Positions 50,753-58,049 of a DNA stretch of 64,000 nt are shown here, in pieces. The notes below the pieces were generated by a model. The model was not told the origin of the DNA. It saw nothing but the letters and a program-made list of their open reading frames with translations, and searched no databases. Origin of the DNA: Peptococcaceae bacterium UBA5752 (GTDB lineage Bacteria; Bacillota; Dehalobacteriia; UBA4068); NCBI GenBank assembly GCA_002419055.1, contig DIFI01000020.1, positions 15,692-79,691 of the forward strand, in the 5' to 3' direction. Both the position numbers and the translations under genes were made by a program. The first letter of the stretch is position 1, and each line of letters starts with the position of its first letter.

Positions 50753-51067
50753 ATGTTTGCAATTATTGAATCGGGCGGCAAGCAATACAAAGTCGCCGAA
50801 GGTGAAACTTTGCGCGTAGAATTGCTGAAGGCTGAGCCTGAAAGCAACATCAAGATCGATAAAGTATTAGCGGTTTTTGATGGCGAGGATATGCAGGTCG
50901 GAACGCCGTATATCGAGGGTGCTGCGGTATCATGTAAAGTCGTAGAGCATGGCAAGGCAAGAAAAGTTACGGTATTCCATTATAAAGCAAAGAAGAATAT
51001 CCGTAAAAAGAACGGTCATCGTCAACCTTTTACCAAATTAGTTATTGAAAAAATAATTACTGAATAA
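50753..51067 (+). CDS. rplU: Large ribosomal subunit protein bL21
   Basis: A 104-residue protein starting MFAIIESGGKQYKVAEGE and ending GHRQPFTKLVIEKI, standard bL21. ATG 50753 follows GGGGAGGTGCAACA; an in-frame start at 50666 lies within the structured leader and is rejected. Next comes rpmA after 55 bases. The prp/ysxB protease gene that sits between rplU and rpmA in most Firmicutes is absent. Confidence 0.97.
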   Translation: MFAIIESGGKQYKVAEGETLRVELLKAEPESNIKIDKVLAVFDGEDMQVGTPYIEGAAVSCKVVEHGKARKVTVFHYKAKKNIRKKNGHRQPFTKLVIEKIITE

Positions 51068-51122
51068 TATATGCAACCAGTTTTATGTTAGAATTTTCTT
51101 CTGTATTTAGGAGGTGGAATAT

Positions 51123-51386
51123 ATGGCTCATAAGAAAGCAGGCGGTAGTTCCCGTAATGGACGCGACAGCGCGGCCCAGCGACTGGGTTTAAAATGTGGT
51201 GACGGTCAGTTGGTTTCAGCCGGTAGCATTATTGTTCGTCAGCGCGGTACAAAATTTCATCCCGGTAATAATGTAGGTATTGGTAAGGATGATACACTTT
51301 TTGCCACCATTACTGGTAAAGTGCGTTTTGAAAGAAAAGATAAAACAAGAAAACAAGTTAGTGTTTATGCCGAAGAGGCAATATAG
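51123..51386 (+). CDS. rpmA: Large ribosomal subunit protein bL27
   Basis: An 87-residue protein beginning MAHKKAGGSSRNGRDS, i.e. the mature form. Most Firmicutes encode L27 with an N-terminal extension ending FFA that the protease Prp removes; neither the extension nor Prp is here. ATG 51123 follows AGGAGGTGGAAT. The rest (GQLVSAGSIIVRQRGTKFHPG) is standard. The N-terminus of L27 reaches the peptidyl transferase centre, so a directly mature start is functionally sensible. Confidence 0.97.
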   Translation: MAHKKAGGSSRNGRDSAAQRLGLKCGDGQLVSAGSIIVRQRGTKFHPGNNVGIGKDDTLFATITGKVRFERKDKTRKQVSVYAEEAI

Positions 51387-51409
51387 TTTGTTAAACATGT
51401 GCTGTCTTT

Positions 51410-51440
51410 ACGCCCGACTGGGTTACAGTCGGGCGTTTTT
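51410..51440 (+). terminator. Terminator after rpmA
   Basis: An 11-bp perfect stem, ACGCCCGACTG with CAGTCGGGCGT, loop GGTTA, then TTTT. Confidence 0.92.
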
Positions 51441-51442
51441 CA

Positions 51443-51470
51443 TTGACGCGACTGTTAATTATGATATAAT
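51443..51470 (+). promoter_or_regulatory. Promoter for obg
   Basis: TTGACG at 51443-51448, a 16-base spacer and TATAAT at 51465-51470, with TGA before it (extended -10). It starts three bases after the rpmA terminator. Confidence 0.85.
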
Positions 51471-51520
51471 GAGAGATAATATATGTAGGTTTATGAGGTA
51501 AAAAGAAGGAATAAAAAATT

Positions 51521-52795
51521 ATGTTTCATGATTATGTTCAAATATATATAAAAGCAGGCGACGGCGGAAACGGCATAGTGGCTTTCCGGCGTGAAAAGTA
51601 TGTACCGATGGGCGGACCGGCCGGCGGAGATGGCGGTCGTGGCGGGCATGTAATATTTGTCGGAGACAGTAGCCTTCATACGCTTGTTGATTTTAAATAC
51701 CGCCAGCATTATAAAGCCGACAAAGGGATTAACGGTCAAAGTAAAAATATGCATGGCGCAGCGGGAGAAGATTTACGTCTGCGTATACCGCTGGGTACTT
51801 TGATCCGCAATAAAGAAGGTCAAATAATTGCTGATATAGTTGATGATGGACAGGAAGTAATTGTTGCCCGGGGCGGTCGCGGTGGACGCGGCAATGCCCG
51901 ATTTGCATCCAATCGGCAAAAAGCGCCGACAGTTGCTGAAAACGGCGAGCCTGGCGAAGAGTTAAACCTGGTTTTAGAGTTAAAATTATTAGCGGATGTC
52001 GGTTTAATAGGTTTGCCCAACGCTGGTAAATCGACGCTGCTGGCCAAAGTTACAGCCGCTACTCCAAAAATTGCCAATTATCCGTTTACTACTTTAACTC
52101 CCAATCTTGGTGTTGTTGCTTTAGACGGCGAGTCCAGCTTTGTTATTGCCGATTTACCGGGATTAATCGAAGGAGCCGCAACTGGTATCGGCCTTGGTCA
52201 TCGTTTTCTCCGTCATGCTGAAAGGACTCGGCTTTTGCTGCATGTTCTTGATATGTCGCCGTCTGACCAAAGAACACCGCTTGAGGCATTGGATATTATT
52301 AATGAAGAACTCCGTCTTTATCGGGAGGATTTTTTGCAAAGGCCGATGCTGATTGTTGCCAACAAAATGGACATGCCCGGAGCCGATCAAACTTTAATTG
52401 ATCTCAAACAAAAAATCGGTGACAAATATGAGATATTCCCTATTTCAGCTTTAACCGGGGATGGTTTGCCGCCTCTACTCTGGCGTGCTGCTCAAATACT
52501 GGCGCAGTTGCCTAAGGCAGAACCTTTGCATGATCAAACCGAACAATTGCGTCATACGGTAGTAAGCGCCGAAGAACCGTTTGTGATTACTCCTGACGAA
52601 AATGGTGTTTGGGTTGTCAGTGGTAAGCGAGTGGAGAAGCTGGTGGCAATGACCGACTTGGGAAATGATGACGCGGTGCGGCGAATGCAGCATATATTTA
52701 TCAAAATGGGATTAGAAGAAGCCTTGATCAAAGCAGGTGTTGCCGTCGGAGATACAGTGCGGATTGGCAGCAGCGAATTTGAGTACGCTGATTAA
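51521..52795 (+). CDS. obg: GTPase Obg (CgtA)
   Basis: A 424-residue GTPase for 50S assembly and stress control. The N-terminal glycine-rich Obg fold is clear (AGDGGNGIVAFRREKYVPMGGPAGGDGG). G motifs: GLPNAGKSTLL, FTTLTPNLGVV, DLPGLIEGA and NKMDMP. The OCT domain ends the protein (about 350-424). AAGGAATAAAAAATT precedes ATG 51521. It leads the obg-nadD-yqeK-rsfS operon from its own promoter. Confidence 0.97.
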   Translation: MFHDYVQIYIKAGDGGNGIVAFRREKYVPMGGPAGGDGGRGGHVIFVGDSSLHTLVDFKYRQHYKADKGINGQSKNMHGAAGEDLRLRIPLGTLIRNKEGQIIADIVDDGQEVIVARGGRGGRGNARFASNRQKAPTVAENGEPGEELNLVLELKLLADVGLIGLPNAGKSTLLAKVTAATPKIANYPFTTLTPNLGVVALDGESSFVIADLPGLIEGAATGIGLGHRFLRHAERTRLLLHVLDMSPSDQRTPLEALDIINEELRLYREDFLQRPMLIVANKMDMPGADQTLIDLKQKIGDKYEIFPISALTGDGLPPLLWRAAQILAQLPKAEPLHDQTEQLRHTVVSAEEPFVITPDENGVWVVSGKRVEKLVAMTDLGNDDAVRRMQHIFIKMGLEEALIKAGVAVGDTVRIGSSEFEYAD

Positions 52796-52807
52796 GAGGT
52801 AGATATA

Positions 52808-53419
52808 ATGGCAGAAAAGTATAGACGCATTGGCATAATGGGTGGTACTTTTAATCCAATTCATTTTGGACATCTTGTTGCGGCGGAGGCGGCGAGAGTT
52901 CGTTTTTCGCTGGATAAAGTTATATTTGTGCCTTCCGGTTATCCACCCCATAAACAAACGCAGGCAAATAAAAATGCCGAACACCGTCTGATGATGACGC
53001 TGCTAGCGACTATCGGCAACCCGTATTTTGATATTTCCGGTATCGAAATTGACCGCGGCGGATATTCATTTACTTTTGATACCATTAACGAATTGCATAA
53101 TTTTTATGGCGCAGATACGCAGATCTATTTTATTACCGGTGCTGATGCGATATTGGAGATATGTAGTTGGAAAAATGCGGAGTTATTGATAGAGCGATGC
53201 GTATTTATCGCTGCCACTCGCCCCGGTTTTAACTTGAATGATGTAGATTCTCTGCCGCCTGCCTTCGTGAGAAATATTAAACTAATGGAAGTACCGGCTT
53301 TAAGCATCTCGTCAACCGATATTCGCAAAAGAGTGGCGGCCGGTGAGCCGATTAGATATTTATTGCCGGAAATTGTAGAGCAATATATTATAAAACACAA
53401 GCTTTATCAAAACCCTTAA
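52808..53419 (+). CDS. nadD: Nicotinate-nucleotide adenylyltransferase
   Basis: A 203-residue enzyme forming deamido-NAD from nicotinate mononucleotide and ATP. The nucleotidyltransferase motif is GIMGGTFNPIHFGHL, and the ISSTDIRKR motif lies near the C-terminus. Length is normal. AAGAGGTAGATA precedes ATG 52808. The obg-nadD-yqeK-rsfS order is conserved in Firmicutes. Confidence 0.96.
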   Translation: MAEKYRRIGIMGGTFNPIHFGHLVAAEAARVRFSLDKVIFVPSGYPPHKQTQANKNAEHRLMMTLLATIGNPYFDISGIEIDRGGYSFTFDTINELHNFYGADTQIYFITGADAILEICSWKNAELLIERCVFIAATRPGFNLNDVDSLPPAFVRNIKLMEVPALSISSTDIRKRVAAGEPIRYLLPEIVEQYIIKHKLYQNP

Positions 53420-53435
53420 GAGGAAGTGCTTTTGA

Positions 53436-54053
53436 TTGGTCGAAAACATCATCAGCTTGCGAAATCGCTTGCAGTTATTACTCAATCAACATCGTTTTGA
53501 TCATTCACTGCGGGTTGAGCAGCAATCAATAGATTTAGCTTGTATGCATGGAGTTGATCAAGGACGTGCAGCATTAGCAGGACTGTTGCATGACGTAGCG
53601 CGCAACCTGAATGCTGAACAATTGGTAGTCTCCGCAAAAAAAGCTAAATTGTTGCTTTGTGATGCCGATATAAAAACACCGCTGTTGTTACATGCGCCGG
53701 TTGGAGCGCTGATATTGAAAAATGATTGGGGTATAGACGATCAAGAAGTTTTAGATGCAGTAAGCCAGCATACCGTAGCAGCGGTCAATATGAGTGATTT
53801 GGCCAAAGTTGTCTATTTGGCGGATATGATAGAGCCGGGCCGGGATTGTTGGCGAGGTCTAGAGCAGTTGCGTAAGGTGTCAGCGGAAGATTTAAATGCT
53901 GCAATGCTATTAGCTTTGGAAAACGTCTTTGATTATTTGCAACAAAAAAATCGTAATATCCACCCCAGTTCCTATGCCGCATATGAGTATTTTAAGCGTT
54001 TACAGAGAGATAGAAACAAATTAACGAACGGAGGTAATGTAATTGGATGCTAA
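53436..54053 (+). CDS. yqeK: YqeK family HD hydrolase (Ap4A-type)
   Basis: A 205-residue HD-domain metallohydrolase. The first His is in FDHSLRVEQ and the HD pair in LAGLLHDVARNL, followed by the conserved HAPVGALILKNDWGI and KVVYLADMIEPGRDC. Bacillus YqeK hydrolyses diadenosine tetraphosphate and related nucleotides. The start is TTG 53436; AAGAGGAAG lies ten bases upstream and there is no ATG. It overlaps rsfS by 11 bases. The LytR-CpsA-Psr gene often found between yqeK and rsfS in relatives is missing. Confidence 0.92.
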   Translation: MVENIISLRNRLQLLLNQHRFDHSLRVEQQSIDLACMHGVDQGRAALAGLLHDVARNLNAEQLVVSAKKAKLLLCDADIKTPLLLHAPVGALILKNDWGIDDQEVLDAVSQHTVAAVNMSDLAKVVYLADMIEPGRDCWRGLEQLRKVSAEDLNAAMLLALENVFDYLQQKNRNIHPSSYAAYEYFKRLQRDRNKLTNGGNVIGC

Positions 54054-54381
54054 AATTTTGTTAGATTTATGTGTTGCAAAAGTTCAAGAGAAAAAAGGTA
54101 TAAATCTATCAGTGCTTCAATTATCTGAAGTATCAACTATTTGCGATTATTTTTTGCTGGCGACTGCCACCAACAGCAGGCAGGCGCAAGCTATTTGTGA
54201 TAATGTTATTGAGGCAGTTAAAGATCAAGGTATTATTCCCGCCCATATTGAGGGATATAGAGATGCCCGTTGGATATTGGTAGATATGGGAATGGTTGTT
54301 TTGCACATCTTTCAAGAAGAAGAGCGACAATACTACAACCTTGAAAAAATATGGTGCCAAGCACCTTGTCAAAAGCTTTAA
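54043..54381 (+). CDS. rsfS: Ribosomal silencing factor RsfS
   Basis: A 112-residue Iojap-family protein that binds L14 and prevents subunit joining in starvation. The family core DYFLLATATNSRQAQAICDNV and GYRDARWILVDMGMVVLHIFQEEERQYYNLE is present. The start is TTG 54043, preceded by GGAGGTAATGTAA, overlapping the yqeK end. A possible terminator lies about 140 bases downstream. Confidence 0.95.
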   Translation: MDAKILLDLCVAKVQEKKGINLSVLQLSEVSTICDYFLLATATNSRQAQAICDNVIEAVKDQGIIPAHIEGYRDARWILVDMGMVVLHIFQEEERQYYNLEKIWCQAPCQKL

Positions 54382-54523
54382 TTGACGACATTTTATTCCG
54401 TTATTTTAAAAAGAATAATTTATGCAAATAATATAATTATATTCACTAATATTAATGCATAATCATGAATAAATAATGTGGATAAAAAGTGGACATTATT
54501 GATGGGGAATTTAATTTTACAAT

Positions 54524-54553
54524 AAAACGCCAGCTAAAGGCGATAGCGTTTTT
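54524..54553 (+). terminator. Possible terminator of the obg-rsfS operon
   Basis: AAAACGC (54524-54530) can pair with GCGTTTT (54546-54552), or CGCC with GGCG inside it, before TTTTTC. Two competing folds are possible. The 444-base gap between rsfS and the metallophosphoesterase gene otherwise holds AT-rich sequence and a second similar hairpin at 54677-54698; no convincing gene is seen. Confidence 0.5.
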
Positions 54554-54676
54554 CTCTTTCCTATTGTGGAAAAAAATAGTATAAATAATCTGCCCATACC
54601 TGCTTATCTTGACAATTTTCGTTTACTCACAGGCAGAGAGGTTATTGTCCTAAGCGTAAATATTCTGTCTATTATT

Positions 54677-54698
54677 AAAAAGCAGCTAATCGCTTTTT
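54677..54698 (+). terminator. Second terminator-like hairpin in the rsfS downstream gap
   Basis: AAAAAGC pairs with GCTTTTT (7 bp) around AGCTAATC. Its loop side resembles the first hairpin (AGCTAAA). It could end a short RNA from 54560-54700, or be a backup terminator. Confidence 0.45.
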
Positions 54699-54824
54699 CG
54701 ACAAATACGTTAATATTTTTACATAATATTCAGGTGCTAATATTCATAAGATGTTTATTGGCAATAATATCTATTTCGCTATTTGCCGGATTTTAGCTTG
54801 TCATGCAATTTAGAGGTGATAGTA

Positions 54825-55685
54825 TTGAAAAAAAGGCGGCGGAGTACAACGTTGCTTTTATTTATAATAATATTGTTGGTTTTTTGCTATTGGCAAAACG
54901 AAGATTTGGTCGTAACGAAAGTTGATTATGGCAATCAAAAAATTGACCAAACTTTCGACGGTTTTAAAATATTACAGGTTAGCGATTTACAAAATAGAGA
55001 TTTTGGAAATCAACAGCAGCGGCTGATAGATGCGGTAAAAAAGAGTCAACCGGATATCATTGTTATTACCGGTGATTTGCTTGACAGCCGTGCCGAAAAT
55101 ATCGATGCAGCCATGGGTTTTGCTCGCGCGGCGGTTGATATTGCACCTACTTATTTTATTACCGGCAATCATGAGGCAGCATCGGACCAATATCAGCTGC
55201 TAAAAAATCAGCTTACGGAAATAGGCGTGATTATTGTTGATAATCAACAAGTATTTATTGAACAAGGAGATGCCAGAATATCATTGGTGGGAGTAGCTGA
55301 TCCTTTGTTTGCCACCGTCGAACAATTAGCGCAAGAAGGCGATTATTATCAGCAAACGCTCGATAATTTATTGTCACAAGGTGATGGTTCTTTCAATATA
55401 GTGCTTGCCCACCGGCCAGAGGATTTTGCTCTATACGTAAATTGCGGAGTTGATCTGGTTTTTTGCGGGCATGCTCACGGAGGGCAGATACGCATTCCGT
55501 TGATCGGCGGAGTGTATGCGCCCGGCCAGGGTTTTTGGCCCAAGTATACGAGTGGTTTTTACTGTGAGGGTAATACAACAATGGTTGTTAGTCGCGGTCT
55601 TGGTAATAGTCTTTTCCCGATACGTATTTTTAATAGGCCGCAATTACTATTGTTGACATTACGCAGTGAGGATAGCGAGGGATAA
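54825..55685 (+). CDS. Membrane-anchored metallophosphoesterase (YkuE/YaeI-like)
   Basis: A 286-residue phosphoesterase. The start is TTG 54825 after AGAGGTGAT. An N-terminal basic stretch and membrane helix (KKRRRSTTLLLFIIILLVFCYW) anchor it. Metal-binding motifs of the calcineurin-like fold: LQVSDLQNRDFG, ITGDLLDSR, TGNHEA, VLAHRPEDF and GHAHGGQIRIP. Relatives such as YkuE and YaeI act on lipid or UDP-sugar phosphates at the envelope; the substrate here is unknown. It heads a gene set with the SPFH and zinc-ribbon genes, with four bases to the next. Confidence 0.9.
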   Translation: MKKRRRSTTLLLFIIILLVFCYWQNEDLVVTKVDYGNQKIDQTFDGFKILQVSDLQNRDFGNQQQRLIDAVKKSQPDIIVITGDLLDSRAENIDAAMGFARAAVDIAPTYFITGNHEAASDQYQLLKNQLTEIGVIIVDNQQVFIEQGDARISLVGVADPLFATVEQLAQEGDYYQQTLDNLLSQGDGSFNIVLAHRPEDFALYVNCGVDLVFCGHAHGGQIRIPLIGGVYAPGQGFWPKYTSGFYCEGNTTMVVSRGLGNSLFPIRIFNRPQLLLLTLRSEDSEG

Positions 55686-55689
55686 TCTG

Positions 55690-56511
55690 ATGATATTTGG
55701 AAAGAGAAGGAAACTGCTAAATATAATATTATCTACTGGTAATATTAGCGAGGATGCCATATTGCAGAAAGTTGATATGGTTGATAATAGATTTACCATG
55801 GGCATGGAGCTGAAGGTAAACGATGGCTTTGCTGCGGTTTTTTCTTATCAAAATAAAGTTACCGATGTTTTGAAGGCTGGCGAATATCGTCTTGCTACCA
55901 GATTTCTGCCGCAGCTTTCATCTATATTGGAACTAAAAGAAGGACATAATTCACTGTTTTACGCCCAGCTATTGTTTGTGCGGCTCGAGAGGATGTTATT
56001 TGGTTGGAATACTCCGTTACCGTTGTTGGCCCGCGATGACCGCTATGGACTTTTGCGAGTATTTGCAGATGGAAATGTTGTGGTGAAAATTACCGATCCG
56101 CAGTTGTTTTGCGACAATATTGCCTTTAGTTATGCTCTTGACCAAAAGCTGCAGTTACAGCCTTTGTTAAACGAGCTGATCATTGCTGAGCTGGATGTAT
56201 TGTGGGACTATCAGCGGATTGATATAACCGAGCGTTTCCAAGAAAGGATACGGATGGCGTCTTTGTTACATCAGCTGGTTAATAAAAAGTTAAAACTGCA
56301 AGGATTAATGGCCGAAGAATTGATGATTTCTTCGCTGATATTAGCGAAGCCATTAGAAGAATATTTAGCAGCCGGTGGCGATATAGACCAATACAATAGC
56401 CAGTATCAGGTCAATCAACTACTGAAAACAACATCCGGAAATCATGATATAAATCGTCCTATAGTTCCAAACAGCAAGTTAAACGCTGTAAACATGATCG
56501 TTGAGAGGTGA
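55690..56511 (+). CDS. SPFH-domain protein, YdjI-like (virion-core-type)
   Basis: A 273-residue protein. ATG 55690 follows GCGAGGGATAA; longer forms overlap the previous gene. The central part (about 35-200) fits the SPFH family seen in YdjI: VNDGFAAVFSYQNKVTDVLKAGEYRLAT, a loop with GHNSLFYAQLLFVRLE, FGWNTPLPLLARDDRYGLLRVFADGNVVVKI in two strands, then DPQLF. This pattern is characteristic but divergent. It lacks the C-terminal zinc ribbon many relatives carry, while the next gene encodes one. It probably scaffolds at the membrane in stress responses. The C-terminal 70 residues are not recognised. Confidence 0.68.
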   Translation: MIFGKRRKLLNIILSTGNISEDAILQKVDMVDNRFTMGMELKVNDGFAAVFSYQNKVTDVLKAGEYRLATRFLPQLSSILELKEGHNSLFYAQLLFVRLERMLFGWNTPLPLLARDDRYGLLRVFADGNVVVKITDPQLFCDNIAFSYALDQKLQLQPLLNELIIAELDVLWDYQRIDITERFQERIRMASLLHQLVNKKLKLQGLMAEELMISSLILAKPLEEYLAAGGDIDQYNSQYQVNQLLKTTSGNHDINRPIVPNSKLNAVNMIVER

Positions 56512-56518
56512 GCAACTT

Positions 56519-57394
56519 TTGGTTAATTGGGAAAGGTTGTCAGCGATGGCTGACGATTTATCTTTAGCACTGAAGGATGATACTATCAATGGCGCTCAAA
56601 CCGATGGTTGGCATTGCCTTCGCTGCGGTGCCTTATGGATAACAAAAAAACCGGCTCATTGGCGTTGCGGCATTTGCGGAGCCGAAGTTGAACATCAACG
56701 GATAAAAAACTATCGGCGGCCGCGGTATTATTTACCGTTTTTTATTGACCAGGAAACAGCTGAGGATATTTGTTTGGATTTATTGAAAAAGAATCTTAAA
56801 GGTTTAAGTAAGCATTTTTGTACATCTGCTTTAGAAGGATTACAGCAAATATATCTATCCTATTGGGTTTTTGATTTGAATAGCATTGCTGATTATACGG
56901 CTCAGAGTGGGCAGGAGATTAAGGAAAATAGAAAACGAAATACTGCTGCCGATCAAAATAATATTAATTGGTTAGAAATTTCCGGTAGTTACAGCTATCG
57001 GTTTAATTCTTTAACAGTGACTGCTGTTTCAAGTACCGGAGTGCGGATTCTTCCTACTCCCGATGAATATAATCTAATGGCGATGCAGCCGCTGGCTGAT
57101 GTGCCGCAAGTGGCGGTTATGGGTTATGATCTCGACTTAAAAGAGGCTTGGAGTGTGGCGCAATTAAAGGTTAAATCTCAGATTACGACTGCGGTTGAGC
57201 AGCAATTATGCGGGCATTCGGGAGAGTTGATTCGTGGTATCCGTTGCCATATTGATTATAAAGATGTGCGATTTCGTCAGGTACTGTTGCCCGTTTGGTT
57301 AAGTTGCTGCGTATATCATCGGAGAACTTATAATATAGTTATTAATGGCGTCAGCGGTAAAGTTAAAGGCAAAGGGTTATTGCAATATAAATAA
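56519..57394 (+). CDS. Zinc-ribbon protein of the YdjG/TFIIB-ribbon-like family
   Basis: A 291-residue protein. The start is TTG 56519 after AGAGGTGAG at seven bases. A rubredoxin-like zinc ribbon with two CxxC pairs (WHCLRCGALW and WRCGICGAE) is at residues 32-55. The rest follows the pattern of bacterial TFIIB-ribbon proteins: PFFIDQETAEDI, YLSYWVFDLN, an immunoglobulin-like middle, and the end VLLPVWLSCCVYHRRTYNIVINGVSGKVKG. No membrane helix is obvious. Adjacent to an SPFH protein in the PspA/Ydj-type stress cassettes, it likely assembles with it. Function is inferred from context. Confidence 0.65.
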   Translation: MVNWERLSAMADDLSLALKDDTINGAQTDGWHCLRCGALWITKKPAHWRCGICGAEVEHQRIKNYRRPRYYLPFFIDQETAEDICLDLLKKNLKGLSKHFCTSALEGLQQIYLSYWVFDLNSIADYTAQSGQEIKENRKRNTAADQNNINWLEISGSYSYRFNSLTVTAVSSTGVRILPTPDEYNLMAMQPLADVPQVAVMGYDLDLKEAWSVAQLKVKSQITTAVEQQLCGHSGELIRGIRCHIDYKDVRFRQVLLPVWLSCCVYHRRTYNIVINGVSGKVKGKGLLQYK

Positions 57395-57452
57395 GGAGGA
57401 TCTATTACTACTTCACATGGAAATCGAACATTATGTTTAAGGAGGGTTAATA

Positions 57453-57992
57453 TTGAGAATATTATTGCTAACCGGCAGTCCGCGTCAGAAAGGTAATTCG
57501 GCTGTATTGGCAGCAGCGTTTGAGCGTGGCGCTACTGCCGCCGGCCATCAAATAAATTTGATAAATACTGCCCAACTGAATATTGGCGCTTGCTGCGCTT
57601 GTGGTTATTGCCGCAATCATGGCGGTATCTGTCTGCAGCAGGATGATATGGAGCAAATTTATCAACATTGGCAGAGTGCCGAAATGTTAGCATTCACAAC
57701 GCCTCTTTATTATTTCGGATTTTCGGCCCAGCTTAAGACCGCAATTGACCGTTTTTATGCCAAAGGCGGCCCGTTAAAAGAAAAAACATCCATAAAAAGC
57801 TCATCTCTCCTAGTGTCCTGCGGATCTGCCTCCCCTGTATCCGACAATTTAATATCTACTTATCATGCAATAATAAATTTTCTTGGCTGGCAAAATCGCG
57901 GCATAATTATTGCCGACAAAGTTCATGATATCGGCGACATTGAAAATCATCCGGCATTATTATTAGCCGAACAATTAGGCAAAGGTCTTTAA
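57453..57992 (+). CDS. Iron-sulfur flavoprotein / NADPH-dependent FMN reductase family
   Basis: A 179-residue flavodoxin-fold protein. TTG 57453 follows AAGGAGGGTT. The FMN phosphate loop is LTGSPRQKGNS. A compact cysteine cluster C-x2-C-x2-C-x6-C (CCACGYCRNHGGIC, from Cys48) follows, as in Isf-type proteins that reduce small oxidants. FTTPLYYFGFSAQLKTAIDRFY is the family signature. It probably serves anaerobic redox detoxification. A strong terminator follows, shared with the convergent meaB operon. Confidence 0.88.
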   Translation: MRILLLTGSPRQKGNSAVLAAAFERGATAAGHQINLINTAQLNIGACCACGYCRNHGGICLQQDDMEQIYQHWQSAEMLAFTTPLYYFGFSAQLKTAIDRFYAKGGPLKEKTSIKSSSLLVSCGSASPVSDNLISTYHAIINFLGWQNRGIIIADKVHDIGDIENHPALLLAEQLGKGL

Positions 57993-57998
57993 GATAAT

Positions 57999-58038
57999 TA
58001 AAGGAGGCTGCCTCATTTTTATGAGGCAGCCTCCTTTA
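57999..58038. terminator. Bidirectional terminator between the flavoprotein and meaB genes
   Basis: An 18-bp perfect stem (57999-58016 with 58021-58038) and TTTT loop; the flanks are A/T-rich on both sides. It closes the rightward flavoprotein transcript and the leftward mutA-mutB-meaB transcript. Confidence 0.92.
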
Positions 58039-58049
58039 TACTAAATATA

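Noticed and set aside
54566..54796. 76-residue reading frame from GTG before the metallophosphoesterase gene
   Set aside because: No ribosome site, starts next to a terminator-like hairpin, contains the second hairpin, and composition looks like translated AT-rich spacer.
57418..57441. Seven-codon leader peptide before the flavoprotein gene
   Set aside because: The ATG is too far from AAGGAGG and no attenuator follows it.
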